Notes: generated from the letters alone by a model not told the origin. A DNA stretch of 8,118 nucleotides from Desulfovibrio sp. (GCA_020217165.1 JAIWOE010000167.1:1-8118), one strand, 5' to 3'. Positions 1 to 6,985 are shown, counted from the stretch's first letter. Made by a program: numbers and translations.

Positions 1-68
1 CCAACGGTCCCGTCTCAGCCGCATGCTGAAGATGTTTCTCGGGAATAGGCATTTTCACCAATGCGCCA

Positions 69-98
69 TTGCATTTCAACGCGCATATGAAGTATGCT
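69..98 (+). promoter_or_regulatory. Candidate sigma70 promoter of the pilZ/EAL-HDOD operon
   Basis: TTGCAT (69-74, three of six matches to the -35 consensus) and TATGCT (93-98, four of six to the -10, including the first two and last positions) are separated by 18 bp. They lie in the AT-richer part of the 1-164 leader, where I find no convincing gene. Short open stretches enter from the left edge (for example frame 1 up to a TAG at 46-48), but it cannot be decided whether one is the tail of an upstream gene. The match is weak, so this is only the best candidate in the leader. Confidence 0.25.
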
Positions 99-130
99 GT
101 ATCATTGTCATTTTAACACTACAGCAAAAT

Positions 131-160
131 GTGTGACACGTATCTCACTGTGAGGGGGGG
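131..160 (+). promoter_or_regulatory. Leader palindromes and purine-rich RBS deciding the pilZ start
   Basis: Two small palindromes follow each other: GTGT-G-ACAC (131-139) and CTCAC-T-GTGAG (144-154). A purine run GAGGGGGGG (152-160) overlaps the second and ends 4 nt before the GTG at 165. This is the only Shine-Dalgarno-like sequence near any possible start of the PilZ gene. The in-frame ATG at 129 has none and would place the palindromes inside the coding region. The second palindrome could partly hide the ribosome site; a regulatory role is inference. Confidence 0.4.
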
Positions 161-164
161 AAAT

Positions 165-818
165 GTGGCCTGGATGCACGAGCTATTCATCGGCCAGGAA
201 CTGATCATGCAATTCAGTTCCGATCCGAATCGATTCCGAAGCCAATATTTTGGATGCAAGCCCGATGCCTTTGTCATTGTACAGATGCCGGGCATACCTG
301 GCATCCGGGAAAAAGTGGTGTCTGGCTCAAGCCTGGTGGTGCGGTACATGAGTCGGGGTACGGTGTACGGCTTCGTCAGTCAGCCGCTAACGCATGTGTT
401 GCGCCCCTGCCCCATGATTTTCCTGTCCTACCCCCATGCTGTGGAAATGGTGAACCTTCGCAAGACCGAACGGGTGGACACCTTCATCGAAGCCCAGGTG
501 ATTGTGGATGCCTACGCCTTGTCCGGCCTCATCGTGGACCTGTCCGAAGGCGGCTGCGGCTACACGGCCAACCGGGCCACCTGCGTGGGCTGGCCTTCAC
601 TGGATTCTGGGCGTATTGTCTATCTGGAATTCTCCCTCACGCAGCAGGAACGCCATCTTATCGAGGCGGAGGTGATGAGCTTCAAAAAGGATATCGACAC
701 CTTGCGCATGGGACTCAGGTTCAGGTACAGTGAGGACAGTCCGGTGCGCCAGGCCGTGCAACGCTATATTTCCACCCTTAACCAGTTTATGAAAAACGGC
801 AGCGCCAGCGTTCCCTGA
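165..818 (+). CDS. PilZ-domain c-di-GMP-binding protein with YcgR-like N-terminal domain
   Basis: A predicted cytosolic c-di-GMP receptor of 217 aa. Residues about 5-90 resemble the PilZN/YcgR_2 β-barrel that precedes PilZ in YcgR-type proteins and ends in the characteristic FLSYP stretch. The PilZ domain (about 98-200) has both ligand motifs: RxxxR (RKTER, Arg99 and Arg103) and D/NxSxxG (DLSEGG, Asp125, Ser127, Gly130). Intact motifs predict real c-di-GMP binding. No membrane segment or enzymatic domain is seen. By family, such proteins adjust flagellar, exopolysaccharide or other outputs; the target here is unknown. The start chosen is GTG 165, because it has a purine-rich ribosome site 4 nt upstream. 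ATG 174 (spacing 13 nt) and ATG 129 (no ribosome site; 229 aa) are alternatives. The EAL-HDOD gene follows after 57 bp on the same strand, so the two are probably co-transcribed. Confidence 0.85.
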   Translation: MAWMHELFIGQELIMQFSSDPNRFRSQYFGCKPDAFVIVQMPGIPGIREKVVSGSSLVVRYMSRGTVYGFVSQPLTHVLRPCPMIFLSYPHAVEMVNLRKTERVDTFIEAQVIVDAYALSGLIVDLSEGGCGYTANRATCVGWPSLDSGRIVYLEFSLTQQERHLIEAEVMSFKKDIDTLRMGLRFRYSEDSPVRQAVQRYISTLNQFMKNGSASVP

Positions 819-875
819 GCCGCGCCCCTGTGACGCCCCTGGCGACACCGCAGTCTCCAACAAGGCAGGATCGTT

Positions 876-2120
876 GTGGATATTCTTGACACCCACCAGC
901 CGTTCCAGCCCTTTTTCGTGGCCAGGCAAGCCATTTACGACCGCGCCGGCAAGGTGTTTGCCTACAAGCTGCTCTTTCGGGACAGCGCCGAGGCGGAACA
1001 GGCGGTGTTTGATGATCCCGACAGGGCCACGGCCCAGATCATCGCCGACGGCTACGCCCTGGCCCGTCATGGGGTGCGGCCGGAACTGCCCATGCTTGTG
1101 ACCATGTCCCCCAACCTGTTGCGGCAGGAGGTGGCCCTGGCCCTGCCACCGGAGCGCACCATCGTCCAGGTGATGGATGCCAGGACGCCGGACCGCACCG
1201 TGCTCCAGGCCTGCACCAGCCTCAAGAAGGCGGGCTTTTCCGTGGCCCTGGCCCTGCCGTCCTACGCCGCCCTTATCGAGCTGGCGGATATCATTTCCCT
1301 GGACCTGCGCGGCCGGGAGGATGGGGACATTATCAAGATGGTGCAGCGTCTTTCCAGCTTTCCCGCCCAGCGCATGGCGGAAAAGGTGGAGGACCAACGC
1401 ACCTTCCAGATGGCCCGCAGTGCAGGATTTCACTTATTCCAGGGCTACTATTTCGCCCGCCCCAAGATCATGCCTGGCCGCAAGTTGCAGCCTGCCGAGG
1501 CAGCCAAGATGCAGCTCATCCACGAGGTTTCCAAGGAAGACTTTGAGTTCTCGGCGCTTTCCCGCATCATCGGCGCCGATCCTTCCCTGAGCCTGCGGTT
1601 GCTGCATTTCATCAATTCCGCATACATGACCCGGGCCAAGAAGGTGGAGTCCATCCCCCAGGCCCTGGCGCTGCTTGGCCAGCGCCCCTTGCGCCAATGG
1701 CTCATGGCCGTGCTGCTGGCGGACATGAACGGCACCTCGGACTCGCAGGAGCTCTATTATATGAGCGTGCAGCGCGCCCGCTTTTTTGAGCTGCTGGCGG
1801 AAAGCACCCCCCACCCGCCCTTGGCCAAGGACACCCTCATGCTGGTGGGCCTGTTCTCCAAGCTGGACGCCCTGCTGTGCATCTCCATGGAGGAAATCCT
1901 GAACGACGCCCCCCTGGACGACGCTATACGCGCCACCCTGCTGGGCACGCATCCCGCCTCGCAATGGATCACCCTGAGCGAAGCGGTGGAGAATGGCCGC
2001 TGGACCGACATGCAGCCCACTCTGACGGAGTTCGGCCTCTCCCCGGTCAAGGCGGCCGTGGCCTATAACAAAGCCTCGGTCTGGGCGGCGGAGCTGCTCC
2101 AGGGCACCCAGCTGCATTAG
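876..2120 (+). CDS. EAL-HDOD (YuxH-type) signalling protein, EAL domain degenerate
   Basis: A 414-aa cytosolic protein with the two-domain layout of the YuxH family: a divergent EAL domain (about 12-200) followed by an HDOD domain (about 216-340) and an α-helical tail. EAL landmarks are recognisable but lack catalytic residues. The EAL motif position reads KLL (31-33, in AYKLLFR). The metal-binding DDFG-type loop is replaced by LALPSYAAL (125-133). KVE (170-172) and the closing GYYFARP (190-196) remain. It should therefore not hydrolyse c-di-GMP. The HDOD part (IIGADPSLSLRLLHFINSA, 231-249) is well kept. HDOD proteins act as HD-GYP-like scaffolds without phosphohydrolase residues and often relay two-component or c-di-GMP signals. 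The start is GTG 876, with AGGA (867-870) 5 nt upstream. It lies 57 bp after the PilZ gene, which suggests a shared c-di-GMP output pathway (inference). Confidence 0.9.
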   Translation: MDILDTHQPFQPFFVARQAIYDRAGKVFAYKLLFRDSAEAEQAVFDDPDRATAQIIADGYALARHGVRPELPMLVTMSPNLLRQEVALALPPERTIVQVMDARTPDRTVLQACTSLKKAGFSVALALPSYAALIELADIISLDLRGREDGDIIKMVQRLSSFPAQRMAEKVEDQRTFQMARSAGFHLFQGYYFARPKIMPGRKLQPAEAAKMQLIHEVSKEDFEFSALSRIIGADPSLSLRLLHFINSAYMTRAKKVESIPQALALLGQRPLRQWLMAVLLADMNGTSDSQELYYMSVQRARFFELLAESTPHPPLAKDTLMLVGLFSKLDALLCISMEEILNDAPLDDAIRATLLGTHPASQWITLSEAVENGRWTDMQPTLTEFGLSPVKAAVAYNKASVWAAELLQGTQLH

Positions 2121-2121
2121 G

Positions 2122-2150
2122 GTTGCGTCCTTTTAAACGCAGGACGCAAC
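2122..2150 (+). terminator. Perfect hairpin after the EAL-HDOD gene, possible terminator
   Basis: GTTGCGTCCT (2122-2131) and AGGACGCAAC (2141-2150) form a perfect 10-bp stem with a 9-nt loop, starting 2 nt after the stop codon. No T-tract follows on either strand, so it is not a standard intrinsic terminator. It may protect the 3' end or work with Rho. Its position suggests it marks the end of the PilZ/EAL-HDOD transcript. Confidence 0.45.
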
Positions 2151-2186
2151 ATCAGCAGCTCACGCGCCATGGCCTTCACGCGGGAC

Positions 2187-2214
2187 TTGACCTGGGGCCA
2201 CTTCCGCCTATGTT
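2187..2214 (+). promoter_or_regulatory. Candidate sigma70 promoter of smr, giving a leaderless start
   Basis: TTGACC (2187-2192, five of six matches to the -35) and TATGTT (2209-2214, four of six to the -10) are 16 bp apart. The -10 box ends 6 nt before the ATG at 2221, so transcription would begin at or beside the start codon. The stretch between the hairpin at 2122-2150 and the gene contains no Shine-Dalgarno sequence close to that ATG, which agrees with a leaderless mRNA. Nothing else notable is seen in the 100-bp gap. Confidence 0.4.
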
Positions 2215-2220
2215 CTGCCC

Positions 2221-2946
2221 ATGGCCAAATCATCCTCTCACGACAATCCCTTCGCCAAGCTGGACCGCGGCCGGTTTCCCAAACGCCGCGGCCCGGAAAA
2301 GCCCGTGCATGAGCCGCGTATTGCCGCCCCTGCCCGGGATTCCGCCCAGCCACCCCTGGACGAGGGGTCCCTGTTTGACCGCGCCATGCAGGACGTGGCG
2401 CCCCTGGCCGGCAAGGCCCGCAACGCCCCCGAGCTGACCGCACCGGCTCCGCCGCCGCCCCCTCCGGATCCCGACGAAGAAACCCGTCGCGTCCTCAAGG
2501 CCCTGGTGACCGGCGAGGCGGAATTCACCCTGGAGCACCTGGATGAATACCTCCTGGGCTACATTGCCCAGCTGGACCGCCGCATCCTGCAGCGCCTGCG
2601 CAACGGCGAGTATAGCCCCGAGGCACATCTGGACCTGCACGGCCTGAACACCCTGCAGGCCTTCGATGCCCTGGTGGCCTTCATCCGCCACCATTACATG
2701 CACGGTAAGCGCTGCGTGCTGGTGGTCACGGGCCGGGGCAAAAACTCTCCAGAGGGGCAAGGCATCATCAAGGACCGCGTGCAGGGCTGGCTCACCCGGG
2801 ATCCCTTCAAGCGCGTGGTCCTGGCCTTCTGCACGGCCCTGCCCAAGCACGGCGGCGCGGGAGCCATCTACGTCCTTTTGAGAAAATTCAACAAGACCAA
2901 AGGGAAAATCGTCTGGGAACGGACGATATGGGACGAAGACGTCTGA
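2221..2946 (+). CDS. Smr-domain protein (SmrB-like putative endonuclease)
   Basis: A 241-aa protein with a C-terminal Smr (small MutS-related) domain at about 127-222. Landmarks are the approach LRNGEYSPEAHLDLHG with DLHG at 138-141, TGRGK at 170-174 (the HGHGK position of E. coli SmrB), and HGGAGAIYVLLR at 210-221. Smr domains cleave RNA or DNA; SmrB cuts mRNA at collided ribosomes, and Smr in MutS2 nicks DNA. Whether this one acts on ribosomes or DNA cannot be read from the sequence. The N-terminal half has a conserved-looking LFDRAMQDVAPL stretch (51-62), as in stand-alone Smr proteins, then a low-complexity linker with a run of seven prolines (76-82). Upstream in-frame sequence is closed by TGA 2188-2190, so ATG 2221 is the first ATG, but it lacks a ribosome site. 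GTG 2305 is a weaker alternative. The DinB-fold gene follows after 37 bp. Confidence 0.88.
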   Translation: MAKSSSHDNPFAKLDRGRFPKRRGPEKPVHEPRIAAPARDSAQPPLDEGSLFDRAMQDVAPLAGKARNAPELTAPAPPPPPPDPDEETRRVLKALVTGEAEFTLEHLDEYLLGYIAQLDRRILQRLRNGEYSPEAHLDLHGLNTLQAFDALVAFIRHHYMHGKRCVLVVTGRGKNSPEGQGIIKDRVQGWLTRDPFKRVVLAFCTALPKHGGAGAIYVLLRKFNKTKGKIVWERTIWDEDV

Positions 2947-2955
2947 GCCTTCGTC
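2932..2955 (+). other. Hairpin spanning the smr stop codon
   Basis: GACGAAG (2932-2938) pairs with CTTCGTC (2949-2955) across a 10-nt loop that holds the stop codon. An alternative, mutually exclusive pairing joins AAGACG (2936-2941) to CGTCTT (2952-2957). Only two T residues follow, so it would be a weak terminator at best. It lies upstream of the ribosome site of the next gene and might influence read-through between the two. Chance pairing is possible. Confidence 0.2.
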
Positions 2956-2983
2956 TTGCCCCCCTGCAGGAGACACCTCCACC

Positions 2984-3478
2984 ATGCTGCCCATGCTGCA
3001 ATCCCTGGCCCGGTACAACTGCTGGGCCAACACCACCTTGCTCCAGGACGCCGCTAAGGCCGACCCCGCCTGCCTGACCACTCCGCGGCCCGTGGACTTC
3101 GGCTCCATCCTCGGCGTGTTGAACCACCTGCTACTGGCGGATCGGTTGTGGCTGTACCGCCTGACCGGCCAAGGGGAGGCCCCGGCCAGCCTAGGCGGCC
3201 TGGTGGCCACGAGCCTGGAAGCGTTGATCCCCCTGCGCCAGGCCGAGGATGCCCGCATCCTGGAGATGACCGCCACCCTGTCCCCTGCCCGCCTGGCCGA
3301 GACGCTGCACTATCGCACCATCCATGGCCAGCCCATGGCCATGCCCCTGGCCGTGTGCATGATGCATCTCTTCAACCATCAGACCCACCACCGCGGCCAG
3401 GTGCACGCCCTGTTGGGCCAGTGCAACGCACCGGTGCGGGACCTCGATTTCGTCTATTTCATGCGGGATCATTCCTGA
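2984..3478 (+). CDS. DinB/YfiT-fold putative metal-dependent protein
   Basis: A 164-aa four-helix-bundle protein of the DinB superfamily, close to the usual family length. It opens with the typical LARYNCWANTTLL (8-20). The putative metal triad is His48 (in LNHLLLADRLW), His132 and His136 (in HLFNHQTHHRGQVHALL), all three present. Family members bind a divalent metal, usually zinc or nickel. Some are thiol-dependent S-transferases (bacillithiol, mycothiol) or hydrolases, but the reaction of this protein is not predictable. No signal peptide or membrane segment is evident. Start ATG 2984 has AGGAG (2968-2972) at a rather long spacing of 11 nt; ATG 2993 would be further still. It sits 37 bp behind smr on the same strand and may be co-transcribed, although I see no functional link. 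Confidence 0.88.
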   Translation: MLPMLQSLARYNCWANTTLLQDAAKADPACLTTPRPVDFGSILGVLNHLLLADRLWLYRLTGQGEAPASLGGLVATSLEALIPLRQAEDARILEMTATLSPARLAETLHYRTIHGQPMAMPLAVCMMHLFNHQTHHRGQVHALLGQCNAPVRDLDFVYFMRDHS

Positions 3479-3500
3479 GTGTGCCGGGCGGGCACGACTC
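3477..3500 (+). terminator. Weak terminator-like hairpin after the DinB-fold gene
   Basis: GAGTGTGCC (3477-3485) pairs with GGCAC and ACTC (3491-3495 and 3497-3500) around a 5-nt loop, with one bulged G at 3496, giving 9 bp. The sequence downstream is only mildly T-rich (GTTGTT at 3505-3510). It begins inside the stop codon of the DinB-fold gene. It is a plausible transcript end but not a strong intrinsic terminator. Confidence 0.4.
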
Positions 3501-3758
3501 CCGCGTTGTTCCCCCCCCCGACGAGATGACAATCTGGTGGTCCTCCCCCATGAGGCATTGCATGCGGCGGTCGTTCCATGTACATGGCTTGGGCGCCTTT
3601 TGGGCCGGACTGTCACCGGACCAGCAACGGCGTCATCTTTCCGCATCGTGACACCATCGCCACACCGCCTGCGTATGCTTGGCAGAGTATGCATGTGGCC
3701 ATCGCCCGCCGCGTGCAATCTTGGGATCCGGGAACCATATTCCCGCGTGGAGCCGACC
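3479..3758. other. 280-bp intergenic region with C9 tract and palindromes
   Basis: I see no convincing gene here. The region holds the hairpin at 3477-3500, a run of nine C (3511-3519), a perfect 12-bp palindrome CCATGTACATGG (3576-3587), and a repeated GTATGC (3673-3678 and 3687-3692). An inverted repeat at 3729-3745 lies just before the methyltransferase ribosome site. An open frame runs from 3537 into the methyltransferase, but its first 74 residues do not look like a protein domain and the true start fits 3759. No clear sigma70 or sigma54 promoter was found. An untranslated leader or small RNA is possible but unsupported. Confidence 0.5.
3729..3745 (+). promoter_or_regulatory. Inverted repeat just upstream of the methyltransferase RBS
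   Basis: CGGGAA (3729-3734) and TTCCCG (3740-3745) form a perfect 6-bp inverted repeat with a 5-bp centre. It ends 3 nt before the GGAG ribosome site (3749-3752) of the methyltransferase gene. It could be an operator or an mRNA hairpin acting on translation. No known regulator site is recognised. Confidence 0.35.
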
Positions 3759-4358
3759 ATGACGGATTCGCTGCGTTTTTTCCTGGCCTGGGCCTCCGCG
3801 CCCTTGCGGGTGGCCTCCATCGTGCCTTCCAGCCAGGCCCTGGCCAGAGCCATGACCGCGGAGATTCAGTGCAGCAGCGCACCCGTCATTGAGCTTGGGC
3901 CCGGCACCGGCGTCTTCACCCGGGCGTTGCTGGCCCGGGGCGTGCCGCAGGAACATCTGATTCTTGTGGAAAACGGACGCCAGTTTGCCGAAATGCTCCG
4001 CCAGCGCTACCCCGATGCCGATGTGGTGTGCGGGGATGCCGCCCGGCTGTGCAGACTTGGCAGCCTGGGCGCCTGCCGCCCCGGGGCGGTGGTCAGCGGC
4101 CTGCCCCTGCTGGCCATGCCCAAACGGAAGGTCTACGCCATTCTGCGCGGGGCGTTTCAGCATTTGCGGGAAGACGGAGCATTCTATCAATTTACGTATG
4201 GTGTTCGCTGCCCCATCCCGCGGGAAATCCGCAATAGGCTGGGGTTGCATGTGGAACGCCTGGGCTGGGTGCTGGAAAACCTGCCGCCGGCGCAGGTGTT
4301 TCGGGTCACCCGCCGTACCCTGCCTGGCCACTGCCCGCCGCCAGCACGCCTGCATTAG
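3759..4358 (+). CDS. Class I SAM methyltransferase, phospholipid N-methyltransferase (PmtA)-like
   Basis: A 199-aa protein related to the PmtA/KsgA-type methyltransferases. Residues 1-32 (FFLAWASAPLRVASIVPSS) match the N-terminal stretch of bacterial phospholipid N-methyltransferase homologues. Motif I is VIELGPGTGVFT (43-54), the SAM-ribose acidic residue is Glu71 (LVEN), GDAARL (92-97) follows, and SGLPLL (113-118) takes the motif IV position. FTYG (145-148) and NLPPAQVFRVTRR (174-186) complete the family pattern. The likely acceptor is phosphatidylethanolamine or another small or lipid substrate. An rRNA adenine methyltransferase role is less likely because the C-terminal RNA-binding domain of KsgA is absent. 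No membrane helix is seen; PmtA-type enzymes bind membranes peripherally. ATG 3759 is chosen over ATG 3537 because GGAG (3749-3752) lies 6 nt upstream and the conserved domain begins there. It converges with lon. Confidence 0.8.
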   Translation: MTDSLRFFLAWASAPLRVASIVPSSQALARAMTAEIQCSSAPVIELGPGTGVFTRALLARGVPQEHLILVENGRQFAEMLRQRYPDADVVCGDAARLCRLGSLGACRPGAVVSGLPLLAMPKRKVYAILRGAFQHLREDGAFYQFTYGVRCPIPREIRNRLGLHVERLGWVLENLPPAQVFRVTRRTLPGHCPPPARLH

Positions 4359-4377
4359 TCCCGTATTCTTCACCGCA

Positions 4378-4419
4378 AACAACACCGCCCCCCGTGACAG
4401 CACGGAGGGCAGTGTTGTT
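4378..4419. terminator. Bidirectional terminator-like hairpin between convergent genes
   Basis: Long near-perfect inverted repeat. AACAACAC (4378-4385) pairs with GTGTTGTT (4412-4419), GCCC (4387-4390) with GGGC (4407-4410), and CCGTG (4392-4396) with CACGG (4401-4405). There are two single mismatches and an ACAG loop, so 17 of 19 positions pair. It lies between the methyltransferase stop (4358) and the lon stop (4440). The outer A/C arm gives a GTTGTT end to the hairpin on either strand, though uninterrupted T-tracts are short. It most likely ends transcription from both sides. Confidence 0.7.
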
Positions 4420-4439
4420 GTTGGGATGTTCCCGGGATC

Positions 4440-6899
4440 TCAGTGCCGCTGCTGCGGATGATGGCCATCGTCCTTGAGCAGGGTGGAGGCGATGGGCGCG
4501 CAGTGTTCCCCGGTGGAGAAAATGGCGCGATCCGTGGGTGGAATGAGGGCGTGCTGAATCACCTCATCCATGTGCTCCACCTGGATGATTTCCAGGGACT
4601 TGAGGATTTCCTCAGGCACATCCTTCAAATCCTTGGCATTGTCCCTGGGGATGAGCACCGTGGTGATGAGCCCGCGATGGGCAGCCAAAAGCTTTTCCCG
4701 CAGCCCACCGATGGGCAGCACCCGGCCGCGCAGGGTAATCTCGCCGGTCATGGCCAGGTCGTTGCGCACGGGGATATTCAACAGGGCCGAGATCATGGAC
4801 GTGGCCAGGGTGATGCCCGCCGAAGGGCCATCCTTGGGGATGGCGCCCTCGGGCACGTGGATGTGCAGGTCCGCCAGCTTGTAGAAGTCTGACTTCAGGG
4901 CGAACAGGTCGGACCGGGAGCGGATGTAGGACCGGGCGGCGCGGGCGGATTCGGTCATCACATCCCCCAGCTTGCCGGTAATCTCCACCTTGCCGTCCCC
5001 GGGCATGAGGGCGGTTTCCACCACCAGCAGCTCCCCGCCCAGCTCGGTATAGGCCAGGCCGGTGGCAACGCCCACCTGGGGCTGCTCTTCCTTTTCCCCA
5101 TACCGGAACTTGGCCACGCCCAGGTAGGCGCCCAGGCTCTGCACGCTCACGCTCACGGTCTTGTCCAGCTCGTCCTTTTCCACCAAATTGCGGGCCACCT
5201 TGCGGCAGATGGAGGCGATTTCCCGCTCCAGGTTGCGCACGCCGGCCTCGCGGGTATAGCGGCGGATGATCTCCAGCACGGCATTCTCGGAAATCTGGAT
5301 GTTCTCTTCCTTCAGGCCGTGGTGTTCCAGCTGTTTTGGCAGCAGGAAGGACTTGGCGATCTTCTTCTTTTCCACTTCCAGGTAGCCTGGCAGCTGGATG
5401 ATTTCCATGCGGTCCTGCAACGGCAGGGGGATGCTGTGCAGGGTGTTGGCCGTGGTGATGAAGAAGATCTTGGAGAGGTCGTAATCCAGATCCAGGTAAT
5501 GATCGTTGAAGGCATAGTTCTGCTCGGGGTCCAGCACTTCCAGCAAAGCGGCGGAGGGATCGCCGCGGAAATCCATGCTCATCTTGTCGATCTCGTCCAG
5601 GCAGAACAAGGGGTTGTTAAAATCCACCCGCTTGAGGGACTGGATGATCTTGCCCGGCAGGGCGCCCACGTAGGTCCGGCGATGGCCGCGGATTTCCGCT
5701 TCATCCCGAACCCCGCCCAGGGAGAGGCGCACGAACTCGCGCCCCGTGGCCCGGGCCACGGATTTGGCCAGGGAGGTTTTGCCCACGCCGGGGGGACCCA
5801 CCAGGCAGAGGATGGGGCCCTTCATGGTCTGCACCAGCTTCTGCACGGCCAGGAATTCCAGGATGCGCTCCTTGGGCTTGTCCAGGCCGTAGTGGTCCTC
5901 GTCCAGGATCTTGCGAGCCTCGTCAAGGTCGATGGAGGTTTCCTTGAGGGTGTTCCAGGGCAGGTCCAGAATCCAGTCCACATAGTTGCGCACCACCGTG
6001 TATTCTGCGGAAGATGGCGGCATGGTGCGCAGCTTTTTGATTTCCTTGAGGGCCTTTTCCCGGGCCTCCTCGGGCATGACCTTTTCCTTGAGTTTTTCCT
6101 CAAGCTCCGCGGTTTCCGCCACGGGGTCGTCCTCGCGGCCCATTTCCTTGGAGATGGCCTTCATCTGTTCGTTCAGATAGTAGTCGCGCTGGTTGCGCTC
6201 CATCTGATTCTTGACGCGGTTTTTGATCTTCTTTTCCAGGGCCGTGATCTCGATTTCGCCCTGCAGCAGGGAAAAGGCTTCTTCCAGGCGGATCTTGGGA
6301 TCCATCTGCTCCAGGAGCTCCTGCTTGCGCAGGTAGTCCACCTTGAGGTGGGGCATGATGGCATCGGCCATCTTGCCCGGGGTGGTCAAGGAAGAGACGG
6401 CCAGGATAGTTTCCGGCGCCAGCTTTTTGTTAACCTTGCCGAATTCTTCCAGGGCCTCCTGGGTGGCGCGGATGAGGGCCTTGGTTTCGGGGGTGTTGTA
6501 ATCCTCTTCCAGCATCTTGCGGGTGACAATGACGGGATAGAGCTGGTCGGCGGGGAAGGTGTCGGCGTCGGGAGTCCAGAGGGCGCGGTACAGCCCCTCG
6601 AAGAGCACCTTGATGGTGCCGTCGGGCAGGCGGAGCAGCTGCAGAATTTTGCTTACCGTGCCCACCTGGAAGAGGTCCTTGGGCTCGGGTCTTTCAATTT
6701 CCGGCTCGCGCTGGGCCACCAGGAAAATCTTCTTGTCGTAATTGGCCAGGGCGTGCTCGATGGCCTTGATGGAGGCTTCCCGGCCCACGAACAGGGGCAC
6801 GATGGACCGCGGGAACATGACCACCTCGCGCAGGGACATGAGGGGCAACCGCAGGGTCTCTGCTTGGGAACCGCCGTCCAGCAGGTACGGTTTAGACAT
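4440..6899 (-). CDS. lon: ATP-dependent Lon protease (endopeptidase La)
   Basis: A complete 819-aa LonA protease, a homohexameric cytosolic AAA+ enzyme that unfolds and degrades misfolded and regulatory proteins. The N-terminal substrate-binding domain covers about 15-210 ([13 protein letters not shown] opening), then a long charged coiled-coil-like helical region to about 300. The AAA+ module has Walker A GPPGVGKT (368-375), Walker B LFCLDEID (431-438), sensor-1 Asn485 and sensor-2 Arg555 (AGVRNLER). The protease domain (about 600-785) has the Ser-Lys dyad: Ser693 in PKDGPSAG and Lys736 in GLREKLLAA, the same 43-residue spacing as E. coli Ser679/Lys722. The tail after the protease domain is about 20 residues longer than in E. 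coli and ends His/Gln-rich. The start has a strong AGGAG (6906-6910) 6 nt upstream. clpX lies upstream behind its own terminator, so lon is probably transcribed from its own promoter. Confidence 0.98.
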   Translation of the reverse strand: MSKPYLLDGGSQAETLRLPLMSLREVVMFPRSIVPLFVGREASIKAIEHALANYDKKIFLVAQREPEIERPEPKDLFQVGTVSKILQLLRLPDGTIKVLFEGLYRALWTPDADTFPADQLYPVIVTRKMLEEDYNTPETKALIRATQEALEEFGKVNKKLAPETILAVSSLTTPGKMADAIMPHLKVDYLRKQELLEQMDPKIRLEEAFSLLQGEIEITALEKKIKNRVKNQMERNQRDYYLNEQMKAISKEMGREDDPVAETAELEEKLKEKVMPEEAREKALKEIKKLRTMPPSSAEYTVVRNYVDWILDLPWNTLKETSIDLDEARKILDEDHYGLDKPKERILEFLAVQKLVQTMKGPILCLVGPPGVGKTSLAKSVARATGREFVRLSLGGVRDEAEIRGHRRTYVGALPGKIIQSLKRVDFNNPLFCLDEIDKMSMDFRGDPSAALLEVLDPEQNYAFNDHYLDLDYDLSKIFFITTANTLHSIPLPLQDRMEIIQLPGYLEVEKKKIAKSFLLPKQLEHHGLKEENIQISENAVLEIIRRYTREAGVRNLEREIASICRKVARNLVEKDELDKTVSVSVQSLGAYLGVAKFRYGEKEEQPQVGVATGLAYTELGGELLVVETALMPGDGKVEITGKLGDVMTESARAARSYIRSRSDLFALKSDFYKLADLHIHVPEGAIPKDGPSAGITLATSMISALLNIPVRNDLAMTGEITLRGRVLPIGGLREKLLAAHRGLITTVLIPRDNAKDLKDVPEEILKSLEIIQVEHMDEVIQHALIPPTDRAIFSTGEHCAPIASTLLKDDGHHPQQRH

Positions 6900-6985
6900 G
6901 GAACACTCCTCTCAAATCGGAAGGATGCGCCGCCGTGGCCGTCCCTGGCGCAAGGCCAGCGTTGGGGCGGGCGGCTGGAGGTCTC

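Noticed and set aside
132..149. CRP/FNR-like site TGTGA...TCACT in the PilZ leader
   Set aside because: The half-site spacing is 8 bp, not the 6 bp of CRP sites, and the palindromes are better described as two separate short repeats.
597..1433. Long minus-strand open frame opposite the PilZ and EAL-HDOD genes
   Set aside because: Antisense to well-supported genes. The translation is rich in G, H, L and Q and shows no domain; it reflects GC-biased codon use on the real strand. The same holds for minus-strand frames at 1434-2117, 2230-3276 and 3633-4403.
3680..3695. Sigma54 promoter-like TGGCA...TGCAT before the methyltransferase
   Set aside because: The GG and GC doublets are 8 bp apart instead of the required 10.
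3578..3892. Possible 104-aa plus-strand ORF starting in the gap before the methyltransferase
   Set aside because: No ribosome site and no recognisable domain, and it overlaps the methyltransferase start by more than 130 bp in another frame.
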